Shown here in pieces: positions 1-5,123 of a DNA stretch of 5,252 bases; positions within the stretch are counted from its first letter, which is position 1, and each line of letters begins with the position of its first letter. Source of the DNA: Hyphomicrobiales bacterium (lineage in GTDB: Bacteria > Pseudomonadota > Alphaproteobacteria > Rhizobiales > Aestuariivirgaceae); the NCBI GenBank assembly GCA_003151375.1, contig PLXI01000062.1, forward strand, positions 1 through 5,252, given 5' to 3'. The notes under the pieces are model-generated. The model saw only the letters and a list, made by a program, of their open reading frames with translations. It did no database searches and was not told the DNA's origin. The translations under genes and the position numbers were made by a program.

Positions 1-388
1 CGCCAAATCCATAGCCGAGCAATACACCAGGGGTCAGGGTGACCGCGTCCAGTTTCAACTTATAGCCCAGAGTGATTTCAGCTTGATCAACTGAGCTGCT
101 CACGCCTGCAATTGGCGCGCGCTGGGTGTATTGGATGTCGCCACCCAAGACAACATTGTTGCTAAAAGAATGCGACAGAGCGAGTTTGTAATTGAGATCG
201 TCCAAATCGCCTGTCGCAAAACTGCCGGCTTTCGTCGTGCCATAAAACTCAGGGTTCACTTCCAATGAAATTGTGTTGGGTGTGGACGGTGCTGGCGCAG
301 GTGCGGCCACGTCGGCGGCCATCGCTGGTTGCACAGCGAAAAGTGCGACGCTGCTAAGTAATGCGCCAATCGTAATTTTGTTCAACAT
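1..388 (-). CDS. exported, probable outer-membrane beta-barrel protein (5' part, runs off window)
   Basis: The first 129 codons are visible and the C-terminal part lies beyond base 1. The N-terminus is a typical Sec signal peptide: MLNK, a hydrophobic stretch at residues 5-20, then AMA before ADVAA, giving likely cleavage after residue 24. A short Ala/Pro-rich linker (residues 25-37) follows. After it come alternating polar/hydrophobic stretches separated by turns, around residues 38-50, 66-88 and 102-128, rich in Gly, Tyr and Asn, as in amphipathic beta strands of outer-membrane proteins. The start is supported by an AGGAG ribosome site at 395-399, six bases from the ATG. I read it as a porin-like or small barrel protein of the outer membrane. 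I cannot assign a family or substrate from the fragment; a periplasmic beta-rich protein is the alternative. It is transcribed divergently from the J-domain gene. Confidence 0.7.
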   Translation of the reverse strand, partial: MLNKITIGALLSSVALFAVQPAMAADVAAPAPAPSTPNTISLEVNPEFYGTTKAGSFATGDLDDLNYKLALSHSFSNNVVLGGDIQYTQRAPIAGVSSSVDQAEITLGYKLKLDAVTLTPGVLLGYGFG

Positions 389-666
389 TATTATCTCCTA
401 GTTTGTTGCCCCAACGCGAGCCGTTTTGCCTCGCGGATTTAAAAACGTAGTTTCAGTTCAATATTACCGGTCAAGACTCGACAGTTCCCAAGCCCAACTC
501 GCGTTGGCTTAGGGGTCGTTTCATAAAGTTGTATGACGGTGCTGTGACAGGCGAAGATTTTTTGTTTAGTGTGCAATCTGTGTCATATTTGCAGCACTTA
601 ATGCCCAGTCAGACCTGAGACTTTCCGCCCACTTTCGGAATGAACGAATCTCTGTAAATTGGGATC
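389..666. promoter_or_regulatory. divergent intergenic region with inverted repeats and weak promoter candidates
   Basis: No gene is seen here. CCAACGCGAG (411-420) is repeated as a perfect inverted copy at 498-507. Within the leader of the minus-strand gene, CGCGAG (415-420) also pairs with CTCGCG (430-435) across a 9-base loop. At 490-510 an 8-bp stem with one bulged C and a TCGC loop can form. A minus-strand promoter candidate is TTGACC (469-474) with ACTACG 17 bases downstream (446-451); its -10 is poor. A plus-strand candidate for the J-domain gene is TTGTTT (562-567) with CATATT (584-589) after 16 bases. Both promoters are tentative. None of the hairpins has a T tract, so they are not convincing terminators; they may be leader structures or operators. 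Confidence 0.35.
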
Positions 667-1350
667 ATGACGGTTTGGTCGGGCATATCTGAATTTGGGC
701 ATAACTTGAGCGAGGGCATAACCCACACGCTTGGGCGCTTCAGCGCGAAATCTAAGCCACCCGAAAAATCTATGGTCTTCACCATTGCTATGATTGCCTT
801 GGGTGCCAAAATGGCCAAGGCAGACGGCTTGGTAACGGACGAGGAAGTGGTGGCTTTCTCTCAAGTTTTCCATGTGCCAGAAAAAGACCGCGCGGCGGTG
901 AACCGCGTATTTAATCAGGCCAAACAAGATATCGCGGGTTATGAAATCTATGCAGCACAAGTGGTCAAACTATTCGGCAAAAAGTCCCACGTGCTGGAAA
1001 GTGTGGTGGATGGCTTGTTTCACATCGCCAAGGCCGACAATGCGGTTCATCCTGAGGAATTGGCGTTTCTTGAGCATGTCGCCGCCATCTTTGGTTTTGA
1101 AGGTGCCGATTGGTTGCGCATCCGTGCGCGCCATGTGGCCATGAAGGATGATCCCTTTGAGATTTTGGGCGTGGCCCATGATGCCAAACCAGCCGTGATT
1201 AAAAAACGTTATAAAGATCTGGCCAAGGAACTGCATCCAGACAAGCAAATTGCAGCAGGTGTACCCAAAGAGATGGTGCGTTTAGCGACAGATCGTTTGG
1301 CCCACATCAATGCCGCCTATAACGAGCTGCAGCGCATGGGAGCTGCGTGA
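667..1350 (+). CDS. DjlA-like co-chaperone: TerB-like domain plus C-terminal J domain
   Basis: This 227-aa protein has two parts. Residues 36-155 are helical and TerB-like, with two acidic repeats typical of the fold: KADGLVTDEE (51-60) and AKADNAVHPEE (121-131). Residues 162-225 are a J domain beginning DDPFEILGV, with basic helix II (IKKRYKDLAKE) and an intact HPD motif at 190-192, which in this family stimulates the ATPase of DnaK-type Hsp70. Unlike E. coli DjlA there is no N-terminal membrane segment, so I expect a cytosolic protein. ATG 667 is the first start after an in-frame TAA at 655-657; the ribosome site is weak (TTGGGA). The stop overlaps the amidase start as GTGA, indicating a translationally coupled operon. 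The domain call is firm. The link to DnaK is family knowledge, and the client is unknown. Confidence 0.88.
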   Translation: MTVWSGISEFGHNLSEGITHTLGRFSAKSKPPEKSMVFTIAMIALGAKMAKADGLVTDEEVVAFSQVFHVPEKDRAAVNRVFNQAKQDIAGYEIYAAQVVKLFGKKSHVLESVVDGLFHIAKADNAVHPEELAFLEHVAAIFGFEGADWLRIRARHVAMKDDPFEILGVAHDAKPAVIKKRYKDLAKELHPDKQIAAGVPKEMVRLATDRLAHINAAYNELQRMGAA

Positions 1351-2114
1351 AACCCTCATCCACAAAGTGGTTGGGCACGACGCTAGCCCATGCCCAAGTT
1401 CCTTCGCCCAATATCAATGAGCGTGTGGGGGGCCAATCGGTCTCCATCTTGCTGTTGCATTATACCGGCATGGAAAATGCGGCCAAAGCACTTCACTGGC
1501 TCACTGCGCATGAAAGCCAAGTTTCTTGCCACTATCTAGTGGATGAACGAGGCGCCATCACGCAAATGGTGGATGAGAATAAGCGCGCTTGGCATGCCGG
1601 CAGCGGCAGTTGGCGCGGTAAAGAAGATGTGAACGCGCGCTCCATTGGCATTGAAATTCACAACCCTGGCCACACACATGGTTATATTGATTTTCCCACA
1701 CAGCAAATGTCCGCTGTGGCTGATTTGTGTCGCGACATTGTTGAGCGCCACAACATCTCAGCGCGAGAGGTGTTGGCCCATTCTGATATTGCACCCGTGC
1801 GCAAAATCGATCCGGGTGAAAAATTTGATTGGCGATTTTTGCACCAACGCGGCATTGGCCATTGGGTTGACCCCGAACCATTGTCAGGCGGAAGTTTTCT
1901 ACAACAAGGCGATCAAGGTGATGCAGTTTTGGCCTTACAGTCTTTGTTGAAGCACTACGGCTATGAGATTCAATTAACTGGTTTTTTTGATGAAGCCACA
2001 AGGCTGGCGGTTGCCGCCTTTCAGCGCCATTTCAGGCAAGCGAAAGTGGATGGCGTGGCCGATCAATCAACAGTCGCCACACTGCACAAGTTATTACGCT
2101 CTCTTGAAGCTTAA
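1347..2114 (+). CDS. N-acetylmuramoyl-L-alanine amidase (Amidase_2/AmpD type) with C-terminal peptidoglycan-binding domain
   Basis: This 255-aa zinc amidase should cleave the bond between N-acetylmuramic acid and L-alanine of peptidoglycan or anhydro-muropeptides. The Amidase_2 domain spans about residues 25-165. It shows the expected zinc ligands H38 (LLLHYTG), H145 (LAHSDIAP) and D155 (KIDPG), catalytic E103 (SIGIEI) and K153. Residues 186-251 form a PG_binding_1 domain: a GDxGDAVLALQ helix, then TGFFDEATRLAVAAFQ and a VDGVAD turn. The start is GTG, set by the 4-base overlap with the J-domain gene; there is no separate promoter. No signal peptide or lipobox is visible at the N-terminus. The protein thus resembles cytosolic AmpD in lacking a leader but AmiD-type enzymes in carrying a cell-wall-binding domain. 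Its role in muropeptide recycling or wall turnover is therefore open. The catalytic call is secure. Confidence 0.92.
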   Translation: MKPSSTKWLGTTLAHAQVPSPNINERVGGQSVSILLLHYTGMENAAKALHWLTAHESQVSCHYLVDERGAITQMVDENKRAWHAGSGSWRGKEDVNARSIGIEIHNPGHTHGYIDFPTQQMSAVADLCRDIVERHNISAREVLAHSDIAPVRKIDPGEKFDWRFLHQRGIGHWVDPEPLSGGSFLQQGDQGDAVLALQSLLKHYGYEIQLTGFFDEATRLAVAAFQRHFRQAKVDGVADQSTVATLHKLLRSLEA

Positions 2115-2581
2115 TTACCGTTTTCGCCTTTGCAGGCCGAAAGTAGGCCAGCAAAATCGGCCTCACCAAAAGGGAATGTAGTGCTATGGCCCTTGACGGA
2201 AACGGAGATCGACTGGCCACCCTGCAGCCGCGAAATCAAAACATCCTTCAAGCCAAACTTGCTTTCCACTGTTAATTGCCCGCTGGCGGCATCTTTGGTT
2301 ACAAGCCCGCGCAAGGCCTGTTGCTTGCCATCAACAGAAATCAACATGGGAACCTTTTCACTCGATTTTAACGGAACCTGCCTTTCGGGCATGAAGGCAG
2401 ACATCTGGTTTTTGCCCACTTCGCACCATAGGCTGAAACCCACATCGTCAGTGTTTGGCACGCCAAAAATGAGGAAGGTTTGTTTGTCAGTGCTTTGGAG
2501 ATTCCATTGGCGCTCTTGGGCAAGTGCCGGAGTGCTGAGTAAACCACAAAGGGCAACGATAAGTATCAGACGTGAGAACAT
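2111..2581 (-). CDS. small exported protein of unknown function, two cysteines
   Basis: This 156-aa protein begins MFSRLILIVALCGLL and has a clear Sec signal peptide with ALA-Q as the likely cleavage site (after residue 21 or 22). The mature part is about 135 residues, beta-rich in appearance, with no membrane segment. It has two mature cysteines, C53 (SLWCEVG) and C150 (LSACKG), that could form a disulfide in the periplasm. I do not recognise the family. The reading frame stays open further upstream, but that extension overlaps the DUF4112 gene and lacks a leader. ATG 2581 is preferred because it creates the signal peptide and lies 7 bases after the upstream stop (TGA 2589-2591). The ribosome site is weak, so translational coupling to the upstream gene is likely. 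The stop codon TTA (minus-strand TAA) overlaps the amidase stop. Confidence 0.75.
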   Translation of the reverse strand: MFSRLILIVALCGLLSTPALAQERQWNLQSTDKQTFLIFGVPNTDDVGFSLWCEVGKNQMSAFMPERQVPLKSSEKVPMLISVDGKQQALRGLVTKDAASGQLTVESKFGLKDVLISRLQGGQSISVSVKGHSTTFPFGEADFAGLLSACKGENGN

Positions 2582-2588
2582 GCGCCCA

Positions 2589-2948
2589 TCATACGGCAAA
2601 GCCCTTGTCACGCAAATAGGCTTCGAGCATATCAACGTTTTTGATGTTGGCGCGAAACACCACGTCCATAATGCCGCCGACAAAGGGAATGGCACCAAGG
2701 CCGGCTTCAATCGCCACATTGCCCGCCATGCGAATGAGCATCTCGCGCGGTGCACCCAATTGGCGGGCTTTGTTCACCAGATAGAGCGAAGCCAGCACCA
2801 TCAGGGCATCACCGCCGATGGGCACCAGACCCGAAAGCGCATCCGCGCCAAAGCGAAAGCGGGTGAAGGGAATGCCCCAGCCTGCATCCATAAACCTCGC
2901 CATCCAACGCAGGCGCTTGAGTAGCTTCAAAGTTTCAACTTCGGACAT
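2589..2948 (-). CDS. DUF4112 domain membrane-associated protein
   Basis: This 119-aa protein fits the DUF4112 pattern along most of its length: a basic amphipathic start (KLLKRLRWMARFMD), then FGADALSGLVPIGGDALMVL (residues 33-52), SLYLVNKARQLGAP (54-67), the helix MLIRMAGNVAIEAGLGAIPFVGG (70-92), and MDVVFRANIKN (94-104). The Gly/Pro-containing hydrophobic segments at about 36-58 and 76-98 could be membrane-inserted hairpins. The family's function is unknown. ATG 2948 is chosen because a strong AAGGAGG site lies at 2959-2965, ten bases upstream. The frame is open back to 3245, but the added residues read like translated repeat DNA. It is the first gene of a two-gene minus-strand operon. No convincing promoter was found between it and the palindromic repeat. 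Confidence 0.85.
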   Translation of the reverse strand: MSEVETLKLLKRLRWMARFMDAGWGIPFTRFRFGADALSGLVPIGGDALMVLASLYLVNKARQLGAPREMLIRMAGNVAIEAGLGAIPFVGGIMDVVFRANIKNVDMLEAYLRDKGFAV

Positions 2949-3024
2949 TGCGCCTGCGCCTCCTTGGGGCAAGCGCAGAGGTGGTGTGTGGCGGGCGGAA
3001 TTACAAGTGCACTCCCGCCTCTCC

Positions 3025-3106
3025 ATCACCGCCCTTGTGGAGGTGATCCAGAATCGCAAGCTCAGAGTAGGATTATCTGGATGACGGGGCCAAGCCCCGC
3101 CCATCC
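3025..3106. repeat. cluster of palindromes, REP-like intergenic repeat
   Basis: Three adjacent inverted repeats lie between the DUF4112 gene and the kinase cassette. ATCACC (3025-3030) pairs with GGTGAT (3042-3047). ATCCAGA (3046-3052) pairs with TCTGGAT (3076-3082), extended by ATC/GAT. GGATG (3079-3083) pairs with CATCC (3102-3106), enclosing CGGGGC-CAA-GCCCCG (3085-3099). The stems overlap at their edges, so they compete. The style (GGATGACGGGGCCAAGCCCC) resembles the short palindromic elements scattered between genes in many alphaproteobacteria. No second copy is in this window, so repetitiveness is an inference. The rest of 2949-3211 holds a TTTCCGGAAA palindrome (3164-3173) and no gene. 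Confidence 0.5.
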
Positions 3107-3211
3107 GCTCCTCTATCAAAGTCATGCCGCTACCTGCCTTAACATTGTGAGACAGAGGAGAATTTTCCGGAAACAAATGGGATCGGAGAGATGAAGAAAA
3201 GTAATATATTG

Positions 3212-3238
3212 ATGCACTGTCACCGTAACTCTGTAATT
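3212..3238 (+). repeat. left inverted repeat of the kinase cassette
   Basis: It begins ATGCACTGTCA, followed by CGTAA and GTAATT blocks. Read on the opposite strand, the right repeat at 4464-4490 matches at 24 of 27 positions; the three differences are all C/T transitions. A further CACCGTAATTCTG copy lies just inside at 3247-3259, 26 bases after CACCGTAACTCTG at 3221-3233. Confidence 0.8.
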
Positions 3239-3311
3239 TCGTCATTCACCGTAATTCTGGGAGATCCTAGCGGGAAGCTCGCCTCAAGGATGTCACCTGC
3301 GGCATACGAGG

Positions 3312-3340
3312 TTGCATAACTGGACCTTGGTGGTTATACT
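3312..3340 (+). promoter_or_regulatory. sigma70-type promoter for the histidine kinase
   Basis: TTGCAT (3312-3317) and TATACT (3335-3340) are separated by exactly 17 bases, close to the TTGACA/TATAAT consensus. Transcription would start near 3347, leaving a leader of about 58 bases before the kinase ATG. The promoter lies inside the inverted repeats, so the cassette could express its gene wherever it lands. A small ATCCT/AGGAT hairpin (3264-3291) precedes it. Confidence 0.6.
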
Positions 3341-3404
3341 TCAAAAAGGTATCCGCTAAGAACGTGAATTGCTGGTGGGCTGGTTCAATCGGGAGATCGT
3401 TGAA

Positions 3405-4421
3405 ATGGAGCCTACACAGGACACGGTTCCATCTTCCGACGTACTTTTCACCTTGGCTATAGCGCGGCAATTGCTTGACTATGCGCCAGTCGCAATGCTT
3501 GTCGTTGATCTCAATGGTTTTGTTTTGCATCTTAATACGGCGGCAGAACAACTTTTCGGCTATTCAAAAGAAGAATTGATCGGGCAGAAAATTGAAATTC
3601 TCGTGCACGAGGGATTAAAACACAAACACACTTCACTTCGTGAAAATTTTGCTAAAATGCCTGCCAGCCGCTCCATGGGGGAAGGCAGACGTTTGTCGGC
3701 CCGGCACAAAACTGGCCATTCGATACCCATTGAAATTGGTCTTAATCCACTCAGTGTTGGTCCAATGCCGGGTGCCGTTATCATCTCAGTTCTTGATCAA
3801 TCAGCGGTCAACCGTGCGGAACGCGCTGAGCTATTTGTGATTGAACTTAAACACCGCGCCAAAAATATGTTTGCCGTCATCAGCGCGATTTCGCGGCAAA
3901 TTGGTGCATCAAACTTGGACCACGCAAAATTTGAATCAGCCTTTGACGAACGCTTGCGCAGTTTTGCATCATCTTACGAATTATTGGCTTTAGAAAATTG
4001 GCAGGCCCCTACAATCAACGAGCTGGTCCGCGCGCAACTCAATTTCGTTAGTAAAAAAGAAGCTGCGACTATCAATATAAGTGGGCCAGACCTGCGAATA
4101 CCGATCGACCATGCAGAATATTTGGGACTTGCTATTCATGAGCTCGCAATCAACGCCTTGAAATACGGCGCATTATCGGCTCCGGGAGGGAATTTGAATA
4201 TTTACTGGTCGATAGATGAAGTCACCGGCCGCTTTCAATTTGATTGGCAAGAGCAAGGCGGCCCGATCGTTGCTCCTTTGCAAAGCAAAGGCTTTGGCCG
4301 TGTCATTCTTGAAAAAGTTGTGCCCGCCACATTTGACGGCATTGCCGAACTTCGGGCTCTCCCAAGCGGCATATGCTGGCACCTCGATGCCCCAATTAGC
4401 AATGTGCAAGACGCAATGTGA
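3405..4421 (+). CDS. soluble PAS-HWE family sensor histidine kinase
   Basis: This 338-aa protein has a PAS sensor domain (about residues 20-130: LLDYAPVAMLVVDLNG, NTAAEQLFGYSKEELIGQ). An HWE/HisKA_2 dimerisation and phosphoacceptor helix follows (146-166: IELKHRAKNMFAVISAI, His150 the likely phosphorylation site), then an HWE-type ATPase domain. The N box is HELAINALKYGALS with N250, the family W-x-E motif is W281-Q-E283, and the glycine box is GFGRVIL at 296-302. There is no membrane segment or signal peptide, so it acts in the cytoplasm. The PAS domain lacks the LOV flavin-binding cysteine motif, so a blue-light role is not indicated; the signal is unknown. ATG 3405 has GGGAG at 3391-3395. 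A TTG at 3369 would add 12 residues without domain support. No response regulator is nearby; in this family targets are often response regulators, including the general stress pathway. It is the only gene within the inverted repeats. Confidence 0.9.
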   Translation: MEPTQDTVPSSDVLFTLAIARQLLDYAPVAMLVVDLNGFVLHLNTAAEQLFGYSKEELIGQKIEILVHEGLKHKHTSLRENFAKMPASRSMGEGRRLSARHKTGHSIPIEIGLNPLSVGPMPGAVIISVLDQSAVNRAERAELFVIELKHRAKNMFAVISAISRQIGASNLDHAKFESAFDERLRSFASSYELLALENWQAPTINELVRAQLNFVSKKEAATINISGPDLRIPIDHAEYLGLAIHELAINALKYGALSAPGGNLNIYWSIDEVTGRFQFDWQEQGGPIVAPLQSKGFGRVILEKVVPATFDGIAELRALPSGICWHLDAPISNVQDAM

Positions 4422-4463
4422 GACATTCGAACCAATCACGTTCTACCGCGCTCTGACATTGGG

Positions 4464-4490
4464 AATTACGGAATTACGATGACAGTGCAT
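4464..4490 (-). repeat. right inverted repeat of the kinase cassette
   Basis: Its minus-strand reading starts ATGCACTGTCATCGTAATTC and aligns with the left repeat at 3212-3238 with three mismatches. It contains a tandem GGAATTAC GGAATTAC on the plus strand. It lies 42 bases after the kinase stop codon, so the unit has almost no spare DNA at this end. Confidence 0.8.
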
Positions 4491-4498
4491 TTAATTAT

Positions 4499-4564
4499 CT
4501 GTCACCGTTCTCGCTAATCGTGTTGTGACCGGCTGGCCCAGATAAGATGGGGCATGGGTGACAG
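4499..4564. repeat. extra copies of the end motif CTGTCACC outside the cassette
   Basis: CTGTCACCGT at 4499-4508 is identical to ten bases of the left inverted repeat (3217-3226). GGTGACAG at 4557-4564 is its inverted copy, so the two bound a 66-bp interval. The 4499 copy also pairs with TGACAG (4480-4485) in the right repeat, and flanking ACG/CGT extends the symmetry. These may be extra recombinase-binding sites, or the remains of another end of the same kind. Confidence 0.45.
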
Positions 4565-4601
4565 CGGTAAAGTATCGTTCCTATGACTAGGAAAATACTG
4601 C

Positions 4602-4630
4602 TTGACACGGATTTTGCCTCGTGCCATACG
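4602..4630 (+). promoter_or_regulatory. candidate promoter for the structured noncoding region
   Basis: A perfect TTGACA -35 (4602-4607) is followed after 17 bases by CATACG (4625-4630), a partial -10 match. Transcription would start near 4637. No protein gene follows before rnpB, so a promoter here would produce noncoding RNA or a long rnpB precursor. Confidence 0.4.
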
Positions 4631-4636
4631 CCCTCT

Positions 4637-5045
4637 CGTTCCCCCTCACCAAGGGTCTCGTTCGCGACGGTGGTCGGGGCGAGGGGGCAGGCTTTCAGTC
4701 TCTATGACTGAAAGCTTGGGCCGATAATCCTTCGGGTTCTCGGTCTAATACAGTTCTGCTGAAGGCACGAAACGTGGTGCTTTCACCGGATGATCGTTGA
4801 TCTACCCCGGTTACTATGGGCCGGGCTGTCGTAAGGCAGGTCGTTTACGGATCGCAGTGGCCACCACGTGGTCATGCCAATCTGGGGTTCGTCCTCTAGG
4901 CGTGTTAAAGATCAATCATTAGATCCTGTTCAAAGCGCGTGGTGAGTACCGCGCCTTCTACCCAGCGACCCTAAACAAGGTCGCACCCGCGTGAGAAATC
5001 CACGCGCTTCCTTCTATTCCCTCCGGCCTCGCATGACACGAGGCC
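4637..5045 (+). ncRNA. candidate large structured noncoding RNA, family not recognised
   Basis: About 400 bases lack any credible reading frame yet are dense in stems. CCCCCTC (4641-4647) pairs with GAGGGGG (4681-4687). GCTTTCAGTC (4691-4700) pairs perfectly with 4706-4715. CCGA/TCGG (4721-4743) holds an inner CC-TTCG-GG. GAAGGCAC pairs with GTGCTTTC (4761-4784), CCCGG with CCGGG (4806-4825), TGGCCAC with GTGGTCA (4858-4874), GCGACC with GGTCGC (4965-4984), CGCGTG with CACGCG (4988-5006), and GGCCTCG with CGAGGCC (5025-5045). The strand follows from the upstream TTGACA promoter and from UUCG-type loops. I found no tmRNA tag frame, tRNA T-arm, SRP core or known riboswitch core. The 3' end is set at the last strong hairpin and is approximate; there is no T-rich terminator. 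It might instead be a processed leader of rnpB or a decayed element. Confidence 0.4.
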
Positions 5046-5087
5046 CACAGAGCAATGGCGGCTGTTTGGATGTGCCCAACTCATTAG

Positions 5088-5116
5088 TTGACCTCTCACC
5101 TTGCCCAGCCTAACCC
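5088..5116 (+). promoter_or_regulatory. probable rnpB promoter
   Basis: TTGACC (5088-5093) and TAACCC (5111-5116) are 17 bases apart. The predicted start, about 7 bases further on near 5124, coincides with the expected 5' end of RNase P RNA. The -35 overlaps a small CAACT-CATT-AGTTG palindrome (5077-5090). Confidence 0.5.
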
Positions 5117-5123
5117 CAGCTCT

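Larger units (their letters stand above)
3212..4490. mobile_element. putative non-autonomous mobile cassette carrying one histidine kinase gene
   Basis: A 1,279-bp unit is delimited by 27-bp inverted repeats (24 of 27 positions identical). Its size is like an insertion sequence, but the only gene inside is a histidine kinase and there is no transposase. The kinase has its own promoter within the unit. The ends are followed internally by repeated CGTAATTC-like motifs, as expected for transposase-binding ends. No clear target-site duplication is visible: left flank ...TAATATATTG, right flank TTAATTATCT..., both AT-rich. Mobility is therefore inferred from structure alone. It could be moved in trans by a transposase elsewhere, be an old insertion that lost its transposase, or be bounded by repeats with another function such as regulator binding. 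Confidence 0.5.

Noticed and set aside
598..960. 120-codon minus-strand open frame overlapping the J-domain gene
   Set aside because: It is opposite a well-supported TerB/J-domain gene and shows no domain or ribosome site.
2130..2924. 264-codon plus-strand open frame opposite the DUF4112 and small exported protein genes
   Set aside because: Its translation has no recognisable domain, while the minus strand encodes a signal-peptide protein and a DUF4112 match over the same span.
2949..3245. Upstream extension of the DUF4112 reading frame
   Set aside because: The added residues are translated palindromic repeat and intergenic DNA. The strong AAGGAGG site fixes the start at 2948.
3369..3404. 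TTG start for the kinase, 12 residues longer
   Set aside because: It lacks a good ribosome site; ATG 3405 has GGGAG nine bases upstream.
4583..4711. 42-codon plus-strand frame beginning MTRKILLD
   Set aside because: No ribosome site, it overlaps the promoter and first hairpins of the structured region, and its composition is unlike the neighbouring genes.
4851..4864. Cobalamin riboswitch box (GCCACTGC on the minus strand)
   Set aside because: Only the short box-like string is present. The surrounding B12 aptamer pattern and a downstream minus-strand gene are missing.
4933..4957. Group II intron domain V
   Set aside because: The hairpin is too short, its 2-base bulge is on the 5' side and its loop is GAGT rather than GNRA. 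There is no reverse transcriptase or intron boundary.
4637..5045. Two-piece alphaproteobacterial tmRNA
   Set aside because: Size and promoter would fit, but I found no AND-type tag reading frame ending in AA plus stop, no T-arm and no CCA-bearing acceptor on either strand. A covariance search could overturn this.
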